From assembly GCA_016872715.1 (NCBI GenBank), contig VGZD01000013.1:1-48963 (forward strand): DNA of 48,963 nucleotides. The letters run 5' to 3'. Positions 28,999 through 36,724 of the stretch are shown piece by piece (positions within the stretch are counted from its first letter, which is position 1; each line of letters starts with the position of its first letter). Made by a program: the position numbers and the translations under genes. This stretch comes from Planctomycetota bacterium (GTDB lineage: Bacteria > Planctomycetota > UBA1135 > GCA-002686595). Below the pieces are notes generated by a model, which was given only the letters and a program-made list of their open reading frames with translations, had not been told where the DNA came from and did no database searches.

Positions 28999-31593
28999 TC
29001 AGGGCTGGACCAGAAACTCGAGCGCGTCGCTCAGCCCGACCGTGAAGCTCGCCTGCGGGTCGCGGTACCACCACTGGCCCTGCACTCCGACGCCGGGAGC
29101 GAGTCCGGTCCCGAGCGTGGGCTCGAGGAAGGGAGCGAAGTCGATGCTGAGCACTCCGCTACAATCGCTCGCGCCGCTCGAGCCGCCGCTCGAGCGCGCG
29201 GGCGTGCGCACGACCGGTGCGCGGACGCACAGCGTGCCGCCGAGGAAGGGCTGCGCGATGCGGCCGTTCACTCCGAAGAAGAACACACCGGACTTGTGAT
29301 TGAGCACGTCGGCGGCGGTGATCGTGAACGGGGCGCTCGAAGCGGCGCTCGGCGTGCCCGTCCAGCCGACCTGCGGCGTGCATCCGAGGCTGTTGACCTT
29401 GGCCGTGCAATAGGCGCGCACGGCTGTGCAGGGATTGGTGTAGCGCGCGAGGCCCACGGCCGGAACGCTGCCCTGACTCTCGAAGTTGCCCGTGAAGAAC
29501 AGGCCGTGGGAAATTCCGTGCTCATCGCTCCATTCCCGCGCGGCGAGCGGATACGAGCCGACGATCGGCACGCTCGAAAACGTCTCGACGATGCCTTGCC
29601 GCAGCCGTGAGCGATCAGAGAGGTACAGCGCCGGACCGCTGCCGTCGTCATAGGGCTCGAGCAGGGAGCCGAGCACCGGGGCGACCGCCGTCCAAGTGCT
29701 GCCGTCAAATCGAAATACGCCCGCGTTGGTCTGCGCGTACAGCCGCTCGCCTGCACCGTCATCCCAGACGCGCAGCTCGTACACGATGAAGAACTGGGCC
29801 TGATTTCCGAGCGGCGTCCAGCTCGCGCCATCCCAGTGCGCGATGCCCGCCGCCGGACTCGCACCCGCCTGCGTGAAGCGCCCGCCCACGAAAATCCCCT
29901 CGGGAAGGCCGCCGGGTGCATCCCAGACGACGCCCGCATAGGCCGTATCGCTCAGCCCCGCGCCCAGCGGCGCCCACGCCGTGCCATCGAAGGCAGCGGC
30001 GAATTGCCCGCCGACGACAAACGGCAGAATGCCCGAGCCCAGCGCCACGAGCACCGGCGCACTCGCGCCCGCGGGACGAAATTCGACGAAGGCCTCCGTC
30101 ATCAGCGGCGACGGATTGCCCAGCAGCGTCCACGTGCTGCCATCGAAGGCGAACGCGCCCGACTGCGTACCCGCGACGAGTTCTCGCGCTCCACCGCTCG
30201 GCGCCGTGCGCTCGCACAGCGCCGTGACGTGCTGCGAGAATGGCGTCGGCACGCTGCGGAGTTGCTGCCCGTCCCAGCGAGCCAAATTGCGCACCTGCGG
30301 ATCGTCCGCTGCGCCGCGGAACGACCCGCCCACGACCAGATCGCGCTTCGACGTGGTTGGATCCGTCCACGCATGGAGCGCGCGGTTGGACGTGAGGACG
30401 GCCGACGCGTACAGGGCGTGCCGTGCGGGCTCCACGGGCTGCCACGCTCCGCCCATCAGTCGCGCGACGCGCTGAAGCTCTGGGTTGGGCGCGCCGGGGA
30501 CGCGCGTGAACTGGCCGCCGACGAAGAGCTGCGTGCCCGCGCCGAGCCCCGCGTCGAAAAACTCGAGCGCGCGAGCGCGATCGGTCAGCTCCGGCAGCGC
30601 GGTGATTCCGGCCGGAGTCCAGCGCGCGACGGTCCGCGCGCTCGAGCTCGCACCGGGTTGCGGCGCGAACGAACCGGCGAGATAGGCGGCCACGCCCGTG
30701 GCTTCGCTGCGCACGAGAATTCGGTCGACGCCACCGCCGTAGTTCGCAAGCCCCTGCTCCAGCCACGCCGTGCCGTCGAACCCGCGCAGCACGCTCTGCA
30801 CGCTCGTGCCGAAATTGCCGCCGGCGAGCAACAGGCGCGTGCCCGCCCCATCGTCGTAGGAAGCGAGCGACAACAAGGTGCCGGCGACTCCGCCGCCGAC
30901 CGTGGTTCACGTCGAGCCGTTGAAGCGCGCGACCCCTCCGGCGAAGGGCCCCGCCGCGTAGAGCGCCGGACCCGCGCCGTCGTCGTGCACCGCGATCGCC
31001 GTCACGCGCTCGGTCACGAACGGGCTGCCGATGCCCGCGCCCAACGGCGACCAGCTCGCGCCATTCCACTGCGCGACGCGCAGCAGCGACTGCCCACCCG
31101 ACATCGTGAATTCACCGGCGGCGACCAGCCGCGGACCGCTCGGGCTCGGCCAGACGCACAGCGCCGCGCACGGTCCGTTGAGTCCCGCGCCGAGTTGCAC
31201 CCAGCTCGCGCCCGTCCAGCGCGCGATGCGCAGACACGCGACCCCGTCGCTCTGCTGGAAGCGCCCCGCCGCGAAGAGCGTCGCTCCGCTGCCGAGGTCC
31301 GCCACCTCGAGATCGCTCACATCGCCGCCGAAGCCAGCACCGAGCGCGGACCACGCCACTCCGTCCCACTGCGCCACGCGCTTGGCCGCCACCGAGCCCG
31401 CGGTCGTGAACTCGCCGCCCGCGACGAGCCGCGCACCCGCTCCGGCGTCGAACACCTCGAAGTCGAGCGGCGGGCGATCGAAGCCACCGCCCGTGAATTC
31501 CGCCGTCCATTGCGCGCAGGTCTGCTGCGCAGCCGTCGACGCGAGCGCCAGGCTCGGCACGGCGGCGAGGGTGAACGCGAGAGCGAGATCCAT
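28999..31593 (-). pseudogene. secreted beta-propeller-like protein interrupted by TGA
   Basis: One exported protein in a single frame from an ATG at 31593 (GGAGG 7 bases upstream, signal peptide MDLALAFTLAAVPSLALA) to 28999, about 864 codons, broken by TGA at 30907-30909 (codon 229). The body is made of about ten repeats of the kind WDGVAWSALG, WNGASWSPLG, FDGSTWTAVA, probably beta-propeller blades. The interrupted unit reads FNGST-stop-TTVGG, so a conserved Trp (TGG) has become TGA. No other stop occurs in the following 625 codons. The last ~140 residues (from YCTAK) are the same Cys domain found in the protease at 13299. Function unknown, likely surface or secreted. It could be a fresh nonsense mutation, a sequence error or readthrough. 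Confidence 0.7.
30907..30909 (-). other. in-frame TGA at a conserved Trp codon
   Basis: The repeat consensus has Trp after DGST/DGxA in every comparable unit; here the codon is TGA, one base from TGG. The frame is unchanged on both sides. Confidence 0.9.
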
Positions 31594-31688
31594 GTGAGTG
31601 CCTCCTCGGTCGTGGATGCGATGGTCCGTCCGACGTTCGTGGATCGCGAGCGTCCGCGAAATGGAGGTAGAACCCACGCTGGCCGGGG

Positions 31689-32648
31689 TTACACCAGCGT
31701 AGCCAAGGCCGCGACTTCGTGGGCGCAACCCCACGAGAGGGTCACGCCGGCGCCGCCGTGGCCGTAGTTGTGAATCAGCGTCGAGCCGGGGCGCGGGGTC
31801 TCGCGCTCGAGACGCACGGCACTGCGGGCGGGACGCAGGCCGACGGAGACGGAGAGCACGCGGGCCGCGGCGAGGCGCGGCTCGAGGGCGGCGCAGCGCT
31901 CGAGGATCGCGCGCGTGGTCGCCTCGCTCGGGATGAGGTCCTCGCGGCCGTCGTCGGCGCTGCCGCCGAGGATGCAGTCCTTCGAGCGGGGGATCACGTA
32001 GGTCACGCCGCGCGGGTCGTAGTCATCGAGCGTGAAGCGCTCGACCGCGCCGCGCTCGACGCGCACGAGCTGGCCGCGAATCGCGCGCAGCTCGCGGTCG
32101 CCGACGAGCTCGCGCGCGCCGAGGCCCGAGCAGTTCACGACCAGCGGCGCGGCGTCGAGCGCGGGCGCGAGCGAGTCGAGCGCGCGCACCACGAACTCGC
32201 CGCCGAGGCTGCGCAGGCGCGCGAGCAGCCACTCGAGGTAGATCGGCATCTCGACCACGGGCACGCTGAGCTCGAAGCCGCGGTCGAAGCCATCGGGCAG
32301 GAACTCGGGGTGGCGCGCGCGCACATCGCTCGCCGCCGCGCGAAAGTCGGCGGCCTCGTCGGGCAATCCGCGCGGCAGGAGCTCGACTCCGCGGCACAGC
32401 GACACGCCGCTGGAGGGATCGCTCGCAAGCGGCAAGAGCGCCGCGAACGTCGCGCGCGCCCAGTCCGCCACGCGCTCGCGCGGCGCCACCTTGTAGGGGT
32501 ACCAGATCGCGCCCGCGACGCTCGAAGTCGTGCGCGCGGGAAGCTCGCGCGTCCACACTTCCACCGCGATCCCGCGCTCGAGCAGCCCGATTGCGCTCGA
32601 GAGTCCCGAGACTCCGGCTCCGACGACGATCGCACGCGCGCTCCCCAT
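31689..32648 (-). CDS. FAD-dependent D-amino-acid oxidase family protein
   Basis: Cytoplasmic FAD flavoenzyme (319 aa) expected to oxidise D-amino acids to keto acids with ammonia and hydrogen peroxide. The N-terminal Rossmann motif is VVGAGVSGLSSAIGLLERG. The cofactor-side VAGAIWYPY segment near residue 45, the VNCSGLGARELVGD region near 160-175 and the terminal HNYGHGGAGVTLSWGCA are diagnostic of the DAAO/D-aspartate oxidase family. Length is slightly short of eukaryotic enzymes, as usual in bacteria. The ATG at 32648 places the Rossmann strand at residues 5-10. Substrate preference (neutral or acidic D-amino acids) cannot be settled here; peptidoglycan-derived D-Ala or D-Glu is possible. 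Confidence 0.9.
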   Translation of the reverse strand: MGSARAIVVGAGVSGLSSAIGLLERGIAVEVWTRELPARTTSSVAGAIWYPYKVAPRERVADWARATFAALLPLASDPSSGVSLCRGVELLPRGLPDEAADFRAAASDVRARHPEFLPDGFDRGFELSVPVVEMPIYLEWLLARLRSLGGEFVVRALDSLAPALDAAPLVVNCSGLGARELVGDRELRAIRGQLVRVERGAVERFTLDDYDPRGVTYVIPRSKDCILGGSADDGREDLIPSEATTRAILERCAALEPRLAAARVLSVSVGLRPARSAVRLERETPRPGSTLIHNYGHGGAGVTLSWGCAHEVAALATLV

Positions 32649-32695
32649 GCAACCGCGCAGCATATCCGCCGCGCGGCAGCCCTCGCGCCGCCGAC

Positions 32696-33481
32696 TCAGC
32701 GCGGCTTGAACAGATGATCGGACTCCGCCGACCACGCCACGAGCCGATACAGCGGCGCGAGACGGCGCAGCTCGAGCACGAGCATCTCCGGCACGTCCTC
32801 GGCGAGCGCGTTGCCGCGCGCGCCGCTCGGCGCGGGCAGCCGCTGCTCGAGCGCGAGTCCGTGCTCGCCCGGCTTGTAGTAGCGGAAGAACTCCGCGAGC
32901 TTGTCGCTCGTCAGCTTTCCGCAGATCCACTCGCCCTTCCAGTTGTCGAGCTTCAGGCGAAAGCCGTCGAGGTCGTTCAAGAACGGCAAGAGCAGCGCGT
33001 AGCCCTCCTTCTGCGTGCGGTGCACGAGGTTTTGGCCGTCGAACCACGCGTCGGGGTGGATGCGCAGGCTGACCTCGAGCGCCGCCTCCTCGATCGCGAC
33101 GCATAGATAGGCGTTGCGGTACGACGAGTCGAGGTCCTTGGCGAGCTCCGCGCCGAGCACCTGCTTGAGCCGCGCCTTCTCCTTCTTGCCGCGCGTGAGG
33201 TAGGCCCAGATGCGCCGCACGCGCATGTGGTTGAACATGTGCGGCTGGTGCAGGCTCGTGCGACTTTGCAGCTCGATCGCGCCGCCCTTCTCCGCCACCT
33301 CCGCCGCGATCTCGTCGACGGCGAGCTTGGCGATCGACGCCAGCTTGCGCCGCGTCACCAGCCGCCGGTCGTTGTACTGCGGATCGCGCCCGAGCGACTC
33401 CGTCAGCGCATGAAAGTCGCCCTCTTCGAACGCCGCCAGCTCCGCCAGCGGCTTGGGTTCCGGTTCCTGTGCAGCGGCCAT
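32696..33481 (-). CDS. conserved-looking cytoplasmic protein, unknown function
   Basis: This 261-residue protein matches no family I can name. It has no signal peptide and no membrane segment, and a balanced, well-folded composition with Trp and Tyr spread through the chain (IWAYLTRGKKEKARL, DLDSSYRNAYLCVAIEEAALEV, WFDGQNLVHRTQ, LDNWKGEWICGKL). The pattern of alternating helices and polar patches looks like a real globular protein. It sits between the D-amino-acid oxidase and the TPR lipoprotein genes on the same strand with gaps of 47 and 41 bases, so all three may be one transcript. No catalytic motif is visible. Confidence 0.75.
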   Translation of the reverse strand: MAAAQEPEPKPLAELAAFEEGDFHALTESLGRDPQYNDRRLVTRRKLASIAKLAVDEIAAEVAEKGGAIELQSRTSLHQPHMFNHMRVRRIWAYLTRGKKEKARLKQVLGAELAKDLDSSYRNAYLCVAIEEAALEVSLRIHPDAWFDGQNLVHRTQKEGYALLLPFLNDLDGFRLKLDNWKGEWICGKLTSDKLAEFFRYYKPGEHGLALEQRLPAPSGARGNALAEDVPEMLVLELRRLAPLYRLVAWSAESDHLFKPR

Positions 33482-33522
33482 GGGCCGCAGACTCTAGCGC
33501 GCGCGACGTGCTCGAACGCGCA

Positions 33523-35340
33523 TCACTCGAGCAGCGCGATGCGCGGGTCGATGTCCTCCGGCGCGAACGCGTGACCTTGGGCAAGGAGGTCGCAGGCGGG
33601 GAGGGCGACCTGCGCGACCCACTCGCGGCCTACGCGCGGCCGAGGGCCGATGGCGACGCTCTTGGCGAACCACTCGCGCGCGCGGACGGGATTGCCGCGG
33701 TGGACGAGCTCGAGCACGCCGAGGTTTTGGTGCGCGTCGCCCCACGCCTCGATCAGCAGGTCGAGCGCTTGGGACGGCAGCTCGCCGGAGTCCTTCTGCT
33801 CGGCGCCCCTCTCGACGGCGGCGAGGAGCAGGCGCTCGGCGTCCGCGATGCGCGAAGGAAAGTGGTAGACGAGGATCAGCGCGGCGTCGTTCGTGACGCG
33901 CACGTCCTGCGGCGCGAGCGAAGCGGCGGCAAGGTAGGCGTCGCGGCACTTGGCGAGCACGTCGCGGGCTTGCGCGAGGGTGCGCTCGGCGAGGGCGAGC
34001 TCGAGGTCGCGCACGGCGGGGTCGATCACGGCCGCGGCGATCGCGCGGTGCTCGCGCGAAGAGGTCACGAGGCCGACGCCCCACTCGCGATGGAAGAAGC
34101 CGGCGTTGTTGGCGAAGTCGGCATCGGAGGGGCGGTAGGCGTGCAGGAAAGCATAGATGCGCGCGGCCTTCGACGCGGCACCGACCTCGAAGCCGCCGAG
34201 CGAGTCCGCCGCGCCGCGCAGCCAGCGGTCGGCGACGAACTGCAGGCCCTCGACGCCGGAGCGCACGCGACCTTCGAGGCGCCACTCGAGTCCGCCGGGA
34301 AAGAGCTCCTCCATCGAGCGGAACATGCGCTCGGCGGCCTCGAGCTCGCCCGAGCGCAGGCGCGTCCAGCCCGCTCCGGCGCGGCACATGACCTCGAAGC
34401 CCGTGCAGGCGCTCGCGTAGCTCGGCTCGAGCTCGCGGCAGCGACGGTAGAAGCTCTCGGCGCGCTCGAAGCGCGCACCGGTGGCGGGTTCGGTGGCGGG
34501 TTCGGTGGCGAGCTCGGCGGCGAGCGATGGCACGGCGAGCGAGGGCACGGCGAGCTCGAACAGCTCTTGCGCGGCGAACCAGTGCGGCAGCGCCGCGTCC
34601 CTCAGGCGCGCGCACAGGCTCGCGTAGAACGACGCGACGCTCTCCGGCCCCTCGAGCGAGCGCATCAGCGCGGCGAGGCGCGTGTGCAGCGCCTCGTTCG
34701 CCGGATCGAGCTCGACCGCGCGCGCGAGCAGCTCGAGCGCGCCGTCGTCGCGGCCTTCCCACTGATAGAGATTGGCGAGCTGCACGGAGGGCCACGGATC
34801 CTTCGGCGCGGCCTCGAGCGCGCGCAGGAGCAGCGCCTCGGACTCCGCGAAGAGCGCCGCAGCAGCCTCGCCGATCTGTCGGCGCGCGATGTACGCGTCG
34901 AAGCACGCTTCGCTCGCGATGCGCAACTCCGTGGCGCTCGGCTGCGGCTGCGCGGCGAGGGCACGACGCGCGAAGTCGAGCGCGAGGTCGCCCTTCAGCA
35001 CGCCCCGCGCGGCCCTGCTCGCACCGAACAACGCCTGCGGCCCCGCGCCGAGCTCGAGCGCGCGCTGCCACGCCGCCAGCGAATCCTCGAGAAAGTTCGC
35101 GTCGCCGCGCGCCGTCGAGGCCTCGAGCAACGCCTCGGCGCGGAGCTGCCACGTCGCGAGCGACCGCGGCGCGAGCGCCAGCGCATCGTCGAGGGTCACG
35201 AGCGCGTCGAGCGAAGCTCCGGCGTCGACCTCGGCCCGCGCGCGCACGAGCAGGGGCGCGAGGCCGTCGGGCTCGGCGGGTGCAGCGGAACGACAGGCGG
35301 CGAGGACGAAACCAAGTGCGAGGGCGAGCGTGCGGCGCAT
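33523..35340 (-). CDS. TPR-repeat lipoprotein
   Basis: Predicted lipoprotein (605 aa): signal peptide MRRTLALALGFVLAAC with lipidation Cys16. The rest is helical and built from TPR-like units (for example DGALELLARAVELDPANEAL, ATWQLRAEALLEAS), suitable for protein-protein contacts in the periplasm or at the outer membrane. Near residues 265-285 there are small internal duplications (VPSLAVPSLA, then TEPATEPATG), encoded by short repeated DNA. No enzymatic motif. The start at 35340 fits the signal peptide. It is divergent from the PIG-L deacetylase gene with 139 bases between. Confidence 0.82.
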   Translation of the reverse strand: MRRTLALALGFVLAACRSAAPAEPDGLAPLLVRARAEVDAGASLDALVTLDDALALAPRSLATWQLRAEALLEASTARGDANFLEDSLAAWQRALELGAGPQALFGASRAARGVLKGDLALDFARRALAAQPQPSATELRIASEACFDAYIARRQIGEAAAALFAESEALLLRALEAAPKDPWPSVQLANLYQWEGRDDGALELLARAVELDPANEALHTRLAALMRSLEGPESVASFYASLCARLRDAALPHWFAAQELFELAVPSLAVPSLAAELATEPATEPATGARFERAESFYRRCRELEPSYASACTGFEVMCRAGAGWTRLRSGELEAAERMFRSMEELFPGGLEWRLEGRVRSGVEGLQFVADRWLRGAADSLGGFEVGAASKAARIYAFLHAYRPSDADFANNAGFFHREWGVGLVTSSREHRAIAAAVIDPAVRDLELALAERTLAQARDVLAKCRDAYLAAASLAPQDVRVTNDAALILVYHFPSRIADAERLLLAAVERGAEQKDSGELPSQALDLLIEAWGDAHQNLGVLELVHRGNPVRAREWFAKSVAIGPRPRVGREWVAQVALPACDLLAQGHAFAPEDIDPRIALLE

Positions 35341-35479
35341 GGCGGAGTGGTGTGCGTGCGCACTCTACCCAGCTCGCGTACCCCGGTCACAGCGCTGCGA
35401 CGCGAGCCGAACCGCACTACCATGGGCCTGCGCGAACTCCCGCGCAGCGACGCCCCACTTCCCTTTCGCGCCCCAACTC

Positions 35480-36433
35480 ATGCGACGGCTCTTCCTGCTG
35501 TGTGCAACACTGTTCGCTTCCGCGTGCGCGAGCCTCTCTGGCATGCGCGTCGACGTCGCGCGGCCATCGGTCGCCAGCGGGCCGCGCGTGCTCGGCGTGA
35601 TCGCGCATCCCGATGACGAGCTCGCGTTCGCGGCGACGCTCTACCGCCTGTCGCACCAGCTCGACGCGACCTGCGACCTGCTCGTGATCACCAACGGCGA
35701 GGGCGGTTTCAAGTACGCGACGCTCGCCGAGCCCTTGTACGGCGCGGCGCTCTCCGACGAAGCCACGGGGCGCGCGTTGCTGCCCGCGATTCGCCAGCGC
35801 GAGCTGCGCGAGTCGGCCCGCATCCTCGGCGTCGCGTCGGTCACGTTCCTGAACGAGCGCGACCATCGCTACACGCAGGACGTCAACGAAGTGCTCGGCC
35901 CCGACGCGACGGCGTGGAACCTGCCGCGTGTGCGGCGCTCGCTCGCGAACGCGCTCGCGCAGGGCTCCTACGACTACGTGCTCGCGCTCGCTCCGAACGA
36001 GGAATCGCACGCGCACCACAAGGCCGCGACGGCGCTCGCCGCGGAAGCGGTGCTCGCCATGGCGAACGATCGACGAGCGGTGATGCTCGTCGCGAACGTG
36101 CGCAACGCGGCGGATCCGCTGACGCTCGTGTACGCGCCGGAAAGTGGCGCCAAGGCGGGGCCGTTCGTGCTCGATCGCCGCGAGAAGTTCGGCCATCAGG
36201 CCAAGCTCGACTACGGCATCGTCGTCAACTGGGCCATCGCCGCGCACAAGTCGCAGGGCTCGATGCAGCTCTACATGAGCCGCGGCGATCGCGAGGAATT
36301 CACGCTGTTTGGAGATCGCAGCGCCGTGGCGTCGCGGCGCGCGCAGGCGTTGTTCCTGCGCCTGCGCGACGTGCGGCCGCCCGTGCGCGAGTACGCCGAA
36401 AGCGCCGGGACGAACTGCGAGCACGCGCCGTGA
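35480..36433 (+). CDS. exported PIG-L/LmbE-family deacetylase
   Basis: Zinc-dependent N-deacetylase of the PIG-L/LmbE superfamily (317 aa), which removes acetyl groups from GlcNAc-type or related substrates. The N-terminus MRRLFLLCATLFASACASL looks like a lipoprotein signal with Cys16, so the enzyme would act in the periplasm, unlike the cytoplasmic MshB/BshB enzymes. The family motif HPDDE (VIAHPDDELAFAATLYRL, near residue 42) supplies zinc ligands and the catalytic Asp, and ESHAHHKAA near 175 supplies the third ligand. Start at 35480 fits the signal. A TACCAT sequence at 35418-35423 could be a -10. The sugar substrate is unknown. Confidence 0.85.
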   Translation: MRRLFLLCATLFASACASLSGMRVDVARPSVASGPRVLGVIAHPDDELAFAATLYRLSHQLDATCDLLVITNGEGGFKYATLAEPLYGAALSDEATGRALLPAIRQRELRESARILGVASVTFLNERDHRYTQDVNEVLGPDATAWNLPRVRRSLANALAQGSYDYVLALAPNEESHAHHKAATALAAEAVLAMANDRRAVMLVANVRNAADPLTLVYAPESGAKAGPFVLDRREKFGHQAKLDYGIVVNWAIAAHKSQGSMQLYMSRGDREEFTLFGDRSAVASRRAQALFLRLRDVRPPVREYAESAGTNCEHAP

Positions 36434-36676
36434 GCGAGAGCGCGGCGCGTTGGTCCTCGGAGTGATCGGATCGAGCGCCGTCGCGGTCGTCGTCCTGCGG
36501 TCGTTCCTCGACTTCGACGCCCGCGCCCTGCTCGAGCTCGCGGGCCGAGGAGCCAACGAACTGCACCCCGCGCGCGCGTTCGGGGACGAGCTGGCGCTCG
36601 AGTGGAGGGCGCTCGACCCGCCGCGGCGTGCGGGCGCGTTCCTGCGCGTTTGAAGCGCGGGACGGGGTCGGGAACC

Positions 36677-36682
36677 TAGAAT
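36677..36682 (+). promoter_or_regulatory. candidate -10 of the kinase gene
   Basis: TAGAAT, five of six matches to the sigma-70 -10 consensus, 42 bases before the ATG. The nearest -35-like sequence (TTGAAG at 36650-36655) is 21 bases away, longer than usual. Confidence 0.35.
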
Positions 36683-36693
36683 CAGGCCGCACA

Positions 36694-36716
36694 GGGGAAG
36701 CGTCCGATAGCTTCCC
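36694..36716 (+). promoter_or_regulatory. leader hairpin before the kinase start codon
   Basis: GGGAAGC and GCTTCCC form a 7-bp perfect stem with an 8-base loop (9 bp if one bulged G is allowed), ending 8 bases before the ATG at 36725. The only purine-rich site (AGGGGAA) is in the 5' arm. Confidence 0.4.
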
Positions 36717-36724
36717 TGCCCCCG

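Larger units (their letters stand above)
36434..36724 (+). other. intergenic leader of the Ser/Thr kinase gene
   Basis: No secure gene. A frame from about 36450 to 36653 begins with a hydrophobic stretch (VLGVIGSSAVAVVVL) and could be a tiny exported peptide but lacks a ribosome-binding site. Near the 3' end are a TAGAAT -10-like hexamer and a hairpin, annotated separately. Confidence 0.35.

Noticed and set aside
30880-30906. Stem after the Trp-position TGA as a SECIS (minus strand)
   Set aside because: The 7-bp GC-rich stem has a GCGGAGT loop without GGUC, and the expected residue is Trp, not Cys.
36450-36653. Small exported peptide between PIG-L and kinase genes
   Set aside because: TTG start without a ribosome-binding site; too weak to call a gene.
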